From Verrucomicrobiaceae bacterium (GTDB taxonomy: Bacteria > Verrucomicrobiota > Verrucomicrobiia > Verrucomicrobiales > Verrucomicrobiaceae): 64,000 nucleotides of DNA. Under the pieces are notes generated by a model. The model was not told where the DNA came from. It did no database searches and was given only the letters and a program-made list of their open reading frames with translations. The position numbers and the translations under genes were made by a program. Positions 25,771-34,454 of this stretch are shown in pieces. How positions within the stretch are numbered: position 1 is the stretch's first letter; each line of letters begins with the position of its first letter. Location: NCBI GenBank assembly GCA_016713245.1, contig JADJPM010000004.1, positions 1-64,000 of the forward strand, in the 5' to 3' direction.

Positions 25771-26859
25771 TTGCGTCACCTCTACGTCCACATCCCCTTC
25801 TGCCACCGCATCTGCCCGTATTGCAGCTTTCACAAGCACACGCCGGGCGGGACGGACATGACGGCGTTTGTCGATGCGCTGCTCAGGGAAGTCGAAAAGC
25901 AGCCGCTGAAGCCCGAGACGATCTTTTTCGGCGGCGGCACGCCCACCATGCTGAGTGACACGCATCTGGAGCGCTTGCTGCGAGGCCTGAAGGAGCGTCT
26001 CGACCTCGGTGATTTGGTTGAATTCACGATGGAGGCCAATCCACGCACCGTGACACCTTCCAAAGCGGCGCTCATGCGGGAGATGGGTGTCACGCGAGTC
26101 TCCCTCGGTATCCAGGCCTGGGACGATGCCACACTCAAAACACTCGGTCGCGATCACTCACCCGCCGAGGCCGAGGAAACCTGGCAGGTGCTCCGCGAAG
26201 CCAAATTCCCCAGTTTGAACCTGGACGTGATGTTTTCGATTCCCGGCCAGGAACTTGGAACCTGGCGTCAAACCCTCGAACACTCCCTGTCGCTAAAACC
26301 AGACCACATCTCGGCCTACAACCTCAATTATGAGGAGGACACCGACTTCTTCCGTCGGCTCCAAAAGGGCGAATTCCGCACCGATGAAGGTCGTGATGCC
26401 GATTTCTTCCACCTCGCCATCGACCTGCTCGAAGCGGACGGCTTTGAGCACTACGAAATCTCCAACTACGCCAAGCCCGGCCATCGCAGCGCCCACAACG
26501 AAGCCTACTGGCTCGGCGCGGACTACCTTGGCATCGGCCCCGGAGCCTTTTCCACGCTCGAAGGTCGCCGCTGGAAAAACGTGCCGGACACGGATCGCTA
26601 CATCGCCCTCACCCTCGCCGGAGAAAACACCGCGACGGATGTCGAAGTGCTTACCGATGAAAACCGCCGCACCGAACGCTTCGGCCTCGAACTGCGCACG
26701 AAGCGTGGCTTGCCCCTCGATCTCATCGCCCCCGATCAACGCCGCATGCTCGACACGCTGCGTGATCAGGGCTTGCTGGGGTATGACGAGGACTTCGTTT
26801 GGCTCACCCGGACAGGTAAACCGCTCGTCGATCCCATCGCGGTGGCGCTGATGGGGTGA
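25771..26859 (+). CDS. hemW: radical SAM heme chaperone HemW (coproporphyrinogen III oxidase-like)
   Basis: A 362-aa protein. The radical SAM cluster motif HIPFCHRICPYCSFHK uses C11, C15 and C18. The extra Cys of true HemN is replaced by the HemW-type CxF pattern, and FFGGGTPTML and GIQAWDD follow. HemW delivers heme to membrane enzymes rather than oxidising coproporphyrinogen. The start is TTG at 25771, because the conserved motif begins at residue 3 and no ATG precedes it. Confidence 0.9.
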   Translation: MRHLYVHIPFCHRICPYCSFHKHTPGGTDMTAFVDALLREVEKQPLKPETIFFGGGTPTMLSDTHLERLLRGLKERLDLGDLVEFTMEANPRTVTPSKAALMREMGVTRVSLGIQAWDDATLKTLGRDHSPAEAEETWQVLREAKFPSLNLDVMFSIPGQELGTWRQTLEHSLSLKPDHISAYNLNYEEDTDFFRRLQKGEFRTDEGRDADFFHLAIDLLEADGFEHYEISNYAKPGHRSAHNEAYWLGADYLGIGPGAFSTLEGRRWKNVPDTDRYIALTLAGENTATDVEVLTDENRRTERFGLELRTKRGLPLDLIAPDQRRMLDTLRDQGLLGYDEDFVWLTRTGKPLVDPIAVALMG

Positions 26860-26895
26860 AGCTTGAACAACGTACGTCGCAGCCACCCATCCGAA

Positions 26896-28632
26896 TCAGC
26901 GCAACTGGCTGCGAATCACCGGCAGAAGCAATTCAGCGACGAGTTCGTGGCCGAGGTCGCCGGGGTGCATGCCGTCGGGGAGCATGTCGGTGATGAAGGT
27001 CTTCTTTTTGGCGGCGAAGGCGGGATAGGCGGCGTGGACATCGACGAGCGGGACGTTGAGCTCCTTCGCGAGGGCGCGGAGGGCGTCGTTGTAAGCGAGG
27101 AGGGTGGGTGATTCGAAGCCGTCTTCGGCGTCGGGCTTGTAAGGTGGCTTGCCGTAGAGTTCGCGGGTCTTCGAGTGCCAGCGGAGCGGGTTGGTGGTCA
27201 TGAGGATGACTTTGGCACCGGCTTTTTGCGTGGCGGCGATCATGCGGCGGTAGTTGGCGATGAAGGATTCCTTGCTCACGCGAGGTTCGGTGGCGGGTGG
27301 CTTCTTCCAGACGTCGATGGCGCAATCGTTGAGGCCGAATTGCATCACGACGATGCGCGGCTTGTAGGCGAGCACGTCGGTTTGCAGGCGCTTGAGGGCC
27401 TGCACGGTGGTGTTGCTGGGCACACCGGCGTTGTAAACGCTGAGGCTGGAGCCAATGCTTTGCAGCATCGTGTTCACGCGGTCGGCATAGACGGTCACGC
27501 TGCCACGCGGAGCGGTGGTGCTATCGCCAAACATGAAGATGCCGCCGGGCTTTGGCACAGCCTTCGGCGGTGGCACGAAGACGGGAATCTGACCGGCGGC
27601 GAGGTCGGCGGTATTCACGCTCATGCGCAGGCCGCCCTGCATGGTGGTGATCCACAGCTCGCCGGGCTTTCGTTCATGCAAATAAGGATACGAGACGCGG
27701 CCAGCGGGGGCGTAGTTGGCGGCCACGATGATGGGCTGGCTCCAGGAAGCGGTTTCATCGCTCGAAAAGGCGAGCGAGAGCTCGGCGCGGCTGCTGCCGT
27801 TTTTCGGATTGTGGCGAGGTGGGGCATTCCAAAGCAGCGCGATGCGTCCATCAGCGAGGCGGGCCATCTGCGGACAGCAGGTGACGGATGCGATGCTGGT
27901 TTGTTTGAGGCCAGCCCACTTGAGGCCGTCTTGGGAAGTGGATTCCCACAAGAAGCCCGACTCCGTGCGCAGCAGCAGGTAGAGTGAGCCATCCGCACGC
28001 TCGATGACGCTGCCCTCGATGCTGCCAGCGTGGTCGTGAGTGCCGACGCCGTAATCGAGCACATCGCCGCGCTGCCAGGATTTGCCGAGATCGTCAGAAG
28101 CCCACATCACGGTGGCGTGTCGCCACTGCGCGATGATTTCTTGGCCGACGAGCACGAGCCGGCCGCTTTTCATCTGAATGAGCGAGTGAATGCAGCCGCA
28201 CCACGGATCGCTGAGCTTCACAGGTGCTTCCCAAGTCTTGCCATCATCGGTGCTGCGGCAGGTGTAGGTAGGCAGGATGAAGTCCGTCCACTTCGCACTC
28301 GCCTCGCCCCAGTGCCAGCCGGGCGGGGTCTTGCGCTCGACGCCGTTCATCCACGCCGAGATGACCACACCTTCGCGAGTGCGCAATAGGGCGCGTTCGT
28401 TGCTGACGGAGAACTTCGACTGATCGGCAAACAGCGGCGAACTCGTCCAGGTGCGGCCTTCATCGGTGCTGTGGAGAACGTTTTTGTTGTCGATGCACAG
28501 CACGCCGCCGTCCGCGGTGGTCACAAATGGCCCCTGATGCGTGTGATGCAACGCGGAGGCCTTCGGATGGAGCGTGGGCGAGTCGGCGGCGAAGGCGGAG
28601 CTGAGGCTGAGGAGGAGAAAAAGGCGGCGCAT
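26896..28632 (-). CDS. secreted sialidase-like/SGNH hydrolase fusion
   Basis: From ATG 28632: MRRLFLLLSLSSAFAAD is a signal peptide; 578 aa. Residues about 20-350 form a six-bladed BNR sialidase-like propeller with Asp-boxes STDEGRTWTSS and STDDGKTWEAP. After about residue 360 comes an SGNH domain: FMFGDSTTAPRG (block I Ser), FGLNDCAID (block III), DGMHPGDLGHELV (block V Asp-His). The combination suggests glycan de-esterification linked to exo-glycosidase-type binding. Whether the propeller is catalytic is not clear. It diverges from the SASA-SGNH gene 68 bp away, so the two may share a promoter region. Confidence 0.85.
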   Translation of the reverse strand: MRRLFLLLSLSSAFAADSPTLHPKASALHHTHQGPFVTTADGGVLCIDNKNVLHSTDEGRTWTSSPLFADQSKFSVSNERALLRTREGVVISAWMNGVERKTPPGWHWGEASAKWTDFILPTYTCRSTDDGKTWEAPVKLSDPWCGCIHSLIQMKSGRLVLVGQEIIAQWRHATVMWASDDLGKSWQRGDVLDYGVGTHDHAGSIEGSVIERADGSLYLLLRTESGFLWESTSQDGLKWAGLKQTSIASVTCCPQMARLADGRIALLWNAPPRHNPKNGSSRAELSLAFSSDETASWSQPIIVAANYAPAGRVSYPYLHERKPGELWITTMQGGLRMSVNTADLAAGQIPVFVPPPKAVPKPGGIFMFGDSTTAPRGSVTVYADRVNTMLQSIGSSLSVYNAGVPSNTTVQALKRLQTDVLAYKPRIVVMQFGLNDCAIDVWKKPPATEPRVSKESFIANYRRMIAATQKAGAKVILMTTNPLRWHSKTRELYGKPPYKPDAEDGFESPTLLAYNDALRALAKELNVPLVDVHAAYPAFAAKKKTFITDMLPDGMHPGDLGHELVAELLLPVIRSQLR

Positions 28633-28700
28633 GAGCCTCAAACGTCCACCGATGGCATTTTCAGGCGAAACCTTGCCGCCGCAGGCGTTTGGATGAATCC

Positions 28701-30326
28701 ATGAAACGGTTCCTCTTCCTTTGCCTCCTTTCCACGCTGCATGCCGAGACGCGTGATTTGATCCTCGTCGCCGGCCAATCGAATGCGGTGGGCTTTGACG
28801 CGTATGCCACTGAACTACCCGCTGATGACTCCGACAAGGACGTGATGTTCTGGTGGCGTGTCGGCGATCCACCGCCGGATGAGCACGACGTCACCAGCGG
28901 CGGAAAGTGGACGACCTTGCAACCGCAGCCGAAGGGCTCGCCGAAAGAGAAGAACAACGGCGCTAGGCAGTACGGCAATTTTGCGAAGGCAGAAGGCGGT
29001 TTCGGACCGGAGATCGGATTCGCTCGTGAAATGAAGGCCAAGGAAGGCAAGCCGCTCGCCATCATCAAAGCAGCTTTCAGCGGCACCGCCGTGGCGAAGG
29101 ATTGGAATCCAGACGATCCGGGCATCGGCGGCTCTTGCTACCGGGCGCTGGTCGAGACGGTGAAAAGCGCGGTGACGGCGGCGAAGGCACAAAACATCGA
29201 GTTGAAGTTCCGCGCCCTTGTTTGGGTGCAGGGCGAAAGCGATGCGACACCGGCTTACGCGCCTCTTTACACCAAAAACCTCGCCCACCTGATCACACGG
29301 CTGCGCAGCGATCTCGCCGCGCCGGAATTGATCGCGCTGATTGGTGTGAACACCCGCTTCGGCAATGGCAAGAACGCGAACATGCCTTTGGTCATCGAGT
29401 CGCAAAAGGCCGTCGATGCGCAGGACCCGCTCGCCGTGTATGTCGATACCGAAGGCGCGGAAACGCTGCCGCCCAACCACACGCACTTCACCGCTAAAGG
29501 CACGCTGGAGATCGGCCGGCGCTACGCGGTAGCATTGCTGGGCTTCAAACCGGGCCAAGCCTCCACCAACCCGCCGAAAGGTGAGCCCACCAATGCCGCC
29601 GAGGCCGCTGCGCAGAAGGCCAAAGCCGATGCGGAAGTCGAGGCGAAGTATCAGGCGCTCGTTTCCAAGCTCCCGGCAGACCAGCAGGCATGGGAACGCG
29701 TGTTGCAGGACCAGCTCGGCGGCTTTTACCTGCCAATCCACAAGCGCGAGAAGATATCCAACCGCTCCAGCGCTTGGGATTTCGTCCAGGATGATCCCAA
29801 GCTGCCACGCGTGCTTTTGATCGGCGATTCCGTCTCACGCGGTTACACGCAGGCCGTGCGCAAGGTGCTGGCGGGGAAGGTGAACGTGCATCGTGCTCCC
29901 GCGAACTGCGGCCCAACGGCGAGTGGCCTCAAAAACATCGAGGTCTGGCTCGGAGGCGGGAAATGGGACCTCATCCATTTCAATTTCGGCATTCACGATC
30001 GAGCCACGCCCATCGCCGATTACCAGCAGCGGCTTGAGCAGCTCGTCGAGCGCATGAAAAAGACCGGGGCGGAGCTCGTCTGGGCCAGTAGCACGCCTTG
30101 CCCGGACACGAAGAACGGCCAGTACAAATCCGCGCCCATCCTCGAGCGAAACACGGAGGCTGCCGAGGTGATGAAGAAGCACGGCATCGCCATCGACGAC
30201 CTCTTCACCGCCATCACGCCGCATCTCGCCACGATGCAAAATCCCGACGACGTCCACTTCACGGCCCAGGGCTACGATTTCCTCGGTGAAACCGTCGCGA
30301 AAGCCATCGAAGCCGCTTTGAAGTAA
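28701..30326 (+). CDS. secreted SASA acetylesterase/SGNH hydrolase fusion
   Basis: From ATG 28701 (MKRFLFLCLLSTLHAET, signal peptide), 541 aa. Domain 1 (about 17-285) is a sialate-O-acetylesterase-type SASA domain: ILVAGQSNAVGF, ALVWVQGESDA, HTHFTAKG. After an Ala/Lys-rich helical linker, domain 2 is an SGNH hydrolase: VLLIGDSVSRGYTQAV, HFNFGIHD, DDVHFTAQGYDF. Both domains keep Ser and Asp/His residues, so two esterase active sites are predicted on one secreted chain. Likely substrates are acetylated polysaccharides (sialic acid, xylan or algal glycans). It is followed 16 bp later by the alpha/beta hydrolase. Confidence 0.85.
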   Translation: MKRFLFLCLLSTLHAETRDLILVAGQSNAVGFDAYATELPADDSDKDVMFWWRVGDPPPDEHDVTSGGKWTTLQPQPKGSPKEKNNGARQYGNFAKAEGGFGPEIGFAREMKAKEGKPLAIIKAAFSGTAVAKDWNPDDPGIGGSCYRALVETVKSAVTAAKAQNIELKFRALVWVQGESDATPAYAPLYTKNLAHLITRLRSDLAAPELIALIGVNTRFGNGKNANMPLVIESQKAVDAQDPLAVYVDTEGAETLPPNHTHFTAKGTLEIGRRYAVALLGFKPGQASTNPPKGEPTNAAEAAAQKAKADAEVEAKYQALVSKLPADQQAWERVLQDQLGGFYLPIHKREKISNRSSAWDFVQDDPKLPRVLLIGDSVSRGYTQAVRKVLAGKVNVHRAPANCGPTASGLKNIEVWLGGGKWDLIHFNFGIHDRATPIADYQQRLEQLVERMKKTGAELVWASSTPCPDTKNGQYKSAPILERNTEAAEVMKKHGIAIDDLFTAITPHLATMQNPDDVHFTAQGYDFLGETVAKAIEAALK

Positions 30327-30341
30327 TCCTCCCACCCGCTC

Positions 30342-31241
30342 ATGCACCGCCTTCTTTTTCTCCTCCTTGTCCTTTCCGTCCCCTCGCTGGCTCAAAACGC
30401 CGCGAAGAAGAAATCCGGCCTCGGTGCCGATGCCCCGCCCGGAAAGCCTTTCATTTATAAAGAGAGCGCCGGGAAGACCCGGCAGATGGAGATCTATTTT
30501 CCGCCAGGCCACGATCCCGCGAAGGCAAAGGTGCCGGGCATGATCCTCTTTCACGGCGGCTCGTGGACCGGTGGCTCGCTGGGTCAGTTTCGCATCGCCA
30601 GCGCCTACTTTGCCAGCCGCGGCATGGTCTGCGCTACGGCGGAGTATCAGATGCTGAGCAAAGCCGATGCCGCCAAGCTGCCCGCCGGCGAAACGCGGAA
30701 GCGAGTGTGCGTCACCGATGCGAAAAGTGCGATTCGATGGTTCAAACAGCACGCGGGAGAGCTGGGCATCGATCCGCAGCGCCTCATCACCGGTGGCGGC
30801 AGTGCGGGTGGGCACATCAGCGCCCTCGCCACGATGAATCCGGGCCTCAATGACCCCGCCGACCCGATGGACATCGACACGAACGTCGTGGCCTATGTGT
30901 GGTTCAATCCTGCTTTTGCCACCAATGACGACAAAGACCCCGAAATCGACATCTTGCGCCATTTGAAGGCTGATCTGCCGCCTGCGATCGCCTTCTTCGG
31001 CGACATGGATAACTGGAAGAAGGGCTGGGACACCGCCCACGCCAAGTGGAAGGCCCTCGGCACCAAAAGCATCGATCTCCAGATCGCCCCCGGCCAATCC
31101 CACAGCTTCTTCAACAGCGGACCCTGGCAGACCGTGACACTCATCGCAGCGGACAAATTCCTGGTGAAACAGGGACTGCTCTCCGGTGAGCCTTTGAAAA
31201 CGATGCCCGTCAGCGGCGAAAAGCTCGTTCCGACCCCGTGA
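30342..31241 (+). CDS. secreted alpha/beta hydrolase (esterase/lipase family)
   Basis: A 299-aa protein; MHRLLFLLLVLSVPSLAQN is a signal peptide. The oxyanion motif is MILFHGGSWTGG, the nucleophile elbow ITGGGSAGGHISAL, and the His region APGQSHSFF. This HGG/GxSAGG class includes acetyl-xylan and feruloyl-type esterases. It is encoded 16 bp after the SASA-SGNH gene, in the same direction, and probably in one operon of deacylating enzymes. Confidence 0.88.
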   Translation: MHRLLFLLLVLSVPSLAQNAAKKKSGLGADAPPGKPFIYKESAGKTRQMEIYFPPGHDPAKAKVPGMILFHGGSWTGGSLGQFRIASAYFASRGMVCATAEYQMLSKADAAKLPAGETRKRVCVTDAKSAIRWFKQHAGELGIDPQRLITGGGSAGGHISALATMNPGLNDPADPMDIDTNVVAYVWFNPAFATNDDKDPEIDILRHLKADLPPAIAFFGDMDNWKKGWDTAHAKWKALGTKSIDLQIAPGQSHSFFNSGPWQTVTLIAADKFLVKQGLLSGEPLKTMPVSGEKLVPTP

Positions 31242-31354
31242 GCGAAGAGCGAGGGCGCCCGTAATCCCCCGCCTAAGTGCTTCCTTGTTTGCCAAATCGG
31301 CCCCGGCGGACTATAAAACGTTTCGATAGTGCCCCCCTGCCCCTGAAAAAACTC

Positions 31355-32701
31355 ATGACCTCCGGTTCACCCGCTTCTTTTCGCCGTGCCGTCGCCATGA
31401 TCCTCGTGGCGGGCTTTGCACTGGCTCAAATCCAGCCCGCCCGTGGCGAGGAAGAGAAGAAAGGCTTCTTCTCGAAAATCTTCGGCGGTGGCAAATCCGA
31501 GGAAAAACCGGCTGAAAAGCCTGCGGAGGTCAAAACCGAGTCGAAGCCGAAATCGACGACGAGTAGCAAATCGAAATCCACGGCCTCCAAACCGAAGTCC
31601 GAGCCTGCCAAAAAGCCTGCGCCTAAACCCGTCGTGGCAGAAAAGAAGACTCAGGAGAAGCCCAAAGAAACCCCCAAGGTGACTCCGAAGGTCGAGACCA
31701 AGACTGCCCCAGCTCCCCAGACGGCTTCCGTCAACAACGTCAAAAATGAGGCCAAGCCTTCCGCCAGCAATCCCTGGCATGTCATTGATGTGGGCGGCCG
31801 GGATTACATCACGCTGGAAAGCATCCGAAACTTCTACAACCCGCTCTTCGGCTTCACCGGCTTCCGCCAGCAGGGCAATCACGTCTGGCTGATGTCGAAC
31901 AAGCTTGTCATCAAGGCGCAGGTCGGCTCCCAGGAGTTGCTGATGAACAACATGAAGTTCATCCTGAGCTTCCCGATCATCTCCCACGGCAGCAACACGC
32001 TCATCTCGCGCCTCGATCTCGTGAAGCTCGTCGATCCCATCCTGAACCCGAGCCATATCCAGGGCGCGGAATACTTCGATACGGTGGTCGTAGATGCCGG
32101 TCACGGCGGTCACGATGCCGGTGCTCGCGGCGTTTACGGCTACGAGAAGAATTTCGCCCTCAAAATGGCGCAGCACCTCCGCACGGCGTTGATGGCTCGC
32201 GGTTTCAAAGTGGTGCTCACTCGCAGCACGGATAGTTTCATCAGCCTCAGCGGTCGTGTCTCCATCGCGAATCAAATTCCGAATAGCATCTTCATCAGCC
32301 TGCATCTGAACTCCGGCGGCAGCACCGCCAGCGGCATCGAGACCTGGGCGCTTACGCCTCAGAATGCCGCTGCCACCATCTCACGCGGTGGCGGTTACAA
32401 CGCCAGCGGCACCACGGGTAACAAGCAGGACAGCGCCAACATCGCTCTCGCCAGCGCCGTGCAGGCCCGCGTGCTCAGCACCGTGAAGGTCGTGGATCGC
32501 GGTATCAAGCGGGCGCAGTGGAGCGTGCTCACCGGCATCAAGAAACCGGGAATTCTCTTCGAGGGTGGTTTCGTCACCAATGCCAAGGAATGCCTGCTCA
32601 TTGCCTCCGATAGCTACCAGAAGACCGTCGCCGTCGCCATCGCGGATGCCGTGGCCAATTATCGCAAGGCTCTGGAGCCGGCGATGGTAAACCGCCGCTG
32701 A
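31355..32701 (+). CDS. N-acetylmuramoyl-L-alanine amidase (Amidase_3) with Lys/Pro-rich linker
   Basis: From ATG 31355 (MTSGSPASFRRAVAM), 448 aa. The N-terminus has a signal-like segment (AMILVAGFALAQIQPARGEE), then a repetitive Lys/Pro/Ser linker (about 35-130). A small domain with WHVIDVGGRDYITLES follows, and the zinc amidase core VVVDAGHGGHDAGARGVYG ... SIFISLHLNS ... GILFEGGFVTNAKE has the H-E-H-E ligand pattern. It cleaves the amide between MurNAc and stem peptide, probably at division. The basic linker may bind the wall or DNA. Confidence 0.88.
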   Translation: MTSGSPASFRRAVAMILVAGFALAQIQPARGEEEKKGFFSKIFGGGKSEEKPAEKPAEVKTESKPKSTTSSKSKSTASKPKSEPAKKPAPKPVVAEKKTQEKPKETPKVTPKVETKTAPAPQTASVNNVKNEAKPSASNPWHVIDVGGRDYITLESIRNFYNPLFGFTGFRQQGNHVWLMSNKLVIKAQVGSQELLMNNMKFILSFPIISHGSNTLISRLDLVKLVDPILNPSHIQGAEYFDTVVVDAGHGGHDAGARGVYGYEKNFALKMAQHLRTALMARGFKVVLTRSTDSFISLSGRVSIANQIPNSIFISLHLNSGGSTASGIETWALTPQNAAATISRGGGYNASGTTGNKQDSANIALASAVQARVLSTVKVVDRGIKRAQWSVLTGIKKPGILFEGGFVTNAKECLLIASDSYQKTVAVAIADAVANYRKALEPAMVNRR

Positions 32702-32765
32702 CAAACCTCTGGCAGGCTCGGCGTTGACAGGACCGCCATCGGAAGGCTCCATCCGGCGTCACGCC

Positions 32766-34385
32766 ATGAAACGCTTTTTCGTTCTCCCGTTCCTCTTCGT
32801 CGCCTCGCTCCGTGCCGGCGTTAGCCTCCCTTCCATCTTTTCCGATGGCATGGTGCTCCAGCAGGCGCAGCTCGTGCCTGTGTGGGGCAAAGCCGATGCC
32901 GGTGAAGCGGTGAAGGTGACCTTAGGTGATCAAACGCAGAGCACCACCGCCACAAAGAACGGCACCTGGCGCATCATGCTGAACCCGCTCAATGCCAACG
33001 CCGAGCCTGCTGATCTCGTCGTGACCGGCAAGAACACGCTCACCTTTAAAAATGTGCTCGTCGGCGAGGTGTGGGTGTGCTCCGGCCAATCGAACATGGG
33101 CATGACCGTGAACCGCTCACTCAACGCGGAAGCAGAAATGGCGGCGGCGAAGTTTCCCGCCATTCGTATGTTCACCGTCGAACGCACACCGAGCCTGAAG
33201 CCGCAGGCCGATTGCAAAGGCACCTGGCAGGAAGCGAATCCGCAGAACGTGGGCACCTTCTCCGCTGCGGGCTTTTTCTTCGGGCGTCACCTTCATCAGG
33301 TGCTGAAAGTGCCCGTGGGCCTCATCAATACCTCGTGGGGCGGCACTCGGGTCGAAGCCTGGACCAGCAGTGAGGCCCTCGCCGAGCGTCCCTGCGCTCA
33401 GGAGATGCTAGCGGACTGGAAAGACGCGATCAAGAAATGGGATGCACCGCTCCAGCAGTCCATCTTTGAAAAAGCCAAGGCGGACTGGCAGGAGAAAGTA
33501 AAGCTGGTCGATGCTCAAAACAAACAGCTCGCCAAAGACGACAAACTCAAGCTCAACAAACCCGCTGCGCCACGCCCGCCGGAAGATCCCTCGAAGTCCC
33601 AGCATCATCCCGCCTCACTTTACAACAGCATGGTGGCACCGCTCATCGGCTACGGCATGAAGGGAGCCATCTGGTATCAGGGCGAGTCAAATCAGCGCCG
33701 TGCCTTCCAGTATCAGGAACTGCTGCCCACGATGATCAACGACTGGCGCAAACGCTGGGAGAGCGAGTTTCCCTTCTACATTGTCCAACTCGCCAATTAC
33801 GGAAACAAGCAGCCCGTGAGTAGTGAACCCGGCCTTGCCGATACCTGGGCGGAGCTTCAGGAGGCTCAATACCTCACCGCCATCACCCTGCCGAAGTGCG
33901 GCCTTGCCGTCACCAACGACATCGGGGAAGAAAAGGACATCCACCCGAAGAACAAGCAAGAGGTCGGCCGCCGTCTCGCCCTGTGGGCACTGGCGAAGGA
34001 CTATGGCAAGACCGGTACCGTCCCCAGCGGCCCGCTGTATCGAAGCTCCACCATCAGCGGGGACAAAGTGCGCATTCAGTTCGATTACACCGGCACCAGC
34101 CTCAAAACACGTGACGGCGGCGAGCTGAAGCACTTCCAAATCGTCGGAGCGGATAAGAAATGGGTCTGGGCCAAGGCCAAGATCGAGGGCAACGAGGTGG
34201 TCGTTTGGCATGACAGCGTGAAACAGCCCATCGGCGTCCGCTACGCCTGGGCCGCCTGGCCTCAGGGTGCCAATTTGACCAATGCCGAAGGCCTCCCCGC
34301 CTCCTGCTTCCGCACGGATGACTTCCTTCCCAGCACCCTCGGCGTCACCTCGCCCTTCAAAGAGGCCACCGCCGTGGCTCCGTAG
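32766..34385 (+). CDS. secreted sialate O-acetylesterase
   Basis: From ATG 32766 (MKRFFVLPFLFVASLRAGVS, signal peptide), 539 aa. An N-terminal beta domain (FSDGMVLQQAQLVPVWGKAD) precedes the SASA catalytic region GEVWVCSGQSNMGMTVN, NTSWGGTRVEAW, GAIWYQGESNQRRAFQY and DIGEEKDIHPKNKQEVG (Asp-His). The length and two-module layout match 9-O-acetylesterases and related glycan deacetylases. It is the third SASA/SGNH-type secreted enzyme within 8 kb. Confidence 0.92.
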   Translation: MKRFFVLPFLFVASLRAGVSLPSIFSDGMVLQQAQLVPVWGKADAGEAVKVTLGDQTQSTTATKNGTWRIMLNPLNANAEPADLVVTGKNTLTFKNVLVGEVWVCSGQSNMGMTVNRSLNAEAEMAAAKFPAIRMFTVERTPSLKPQADCKGTWQEANPQNVGTFSAAGFFFGRHLHQVLKVPVGLINTSWGGTRVEAWTSSEALAERPCAQEMLADWKDAIKKWDAPLQQSIFEKAKADWQEKVKLVDAQNKQLAKDDKLKLNKPAAPRPPEDPSKSQHHPASLYNSMVAPLIGYGMKGAIWYQGESNQRRAFQYQELLPTMINDWRKRWESEFPFYIVQLANYGNKQPVSSEPGLADTWAELQEAQYLTAITLPKCGLAVTNDIGEEKDIHPKNKQEVGRRLALWALAKDYGKTGTVPSGPLYRSSTISGDKVRIQFDYTGTSLKTRDGGELKHFQIVGADKKWVWAKAKIEGNEVVVWHDSVKQPIGVRYAWAAWPQGANLTNAEGLPASCFRTDDFLPSTLGVTSPFKEATAVAP

Positions 34386-34454
34386 CATTTCAGGCGAAAA
34401 TCCCTGCTGCTAGCCAATTGCCAATCCGGGCAGCTTTGCCATGCTGGGACCTCC

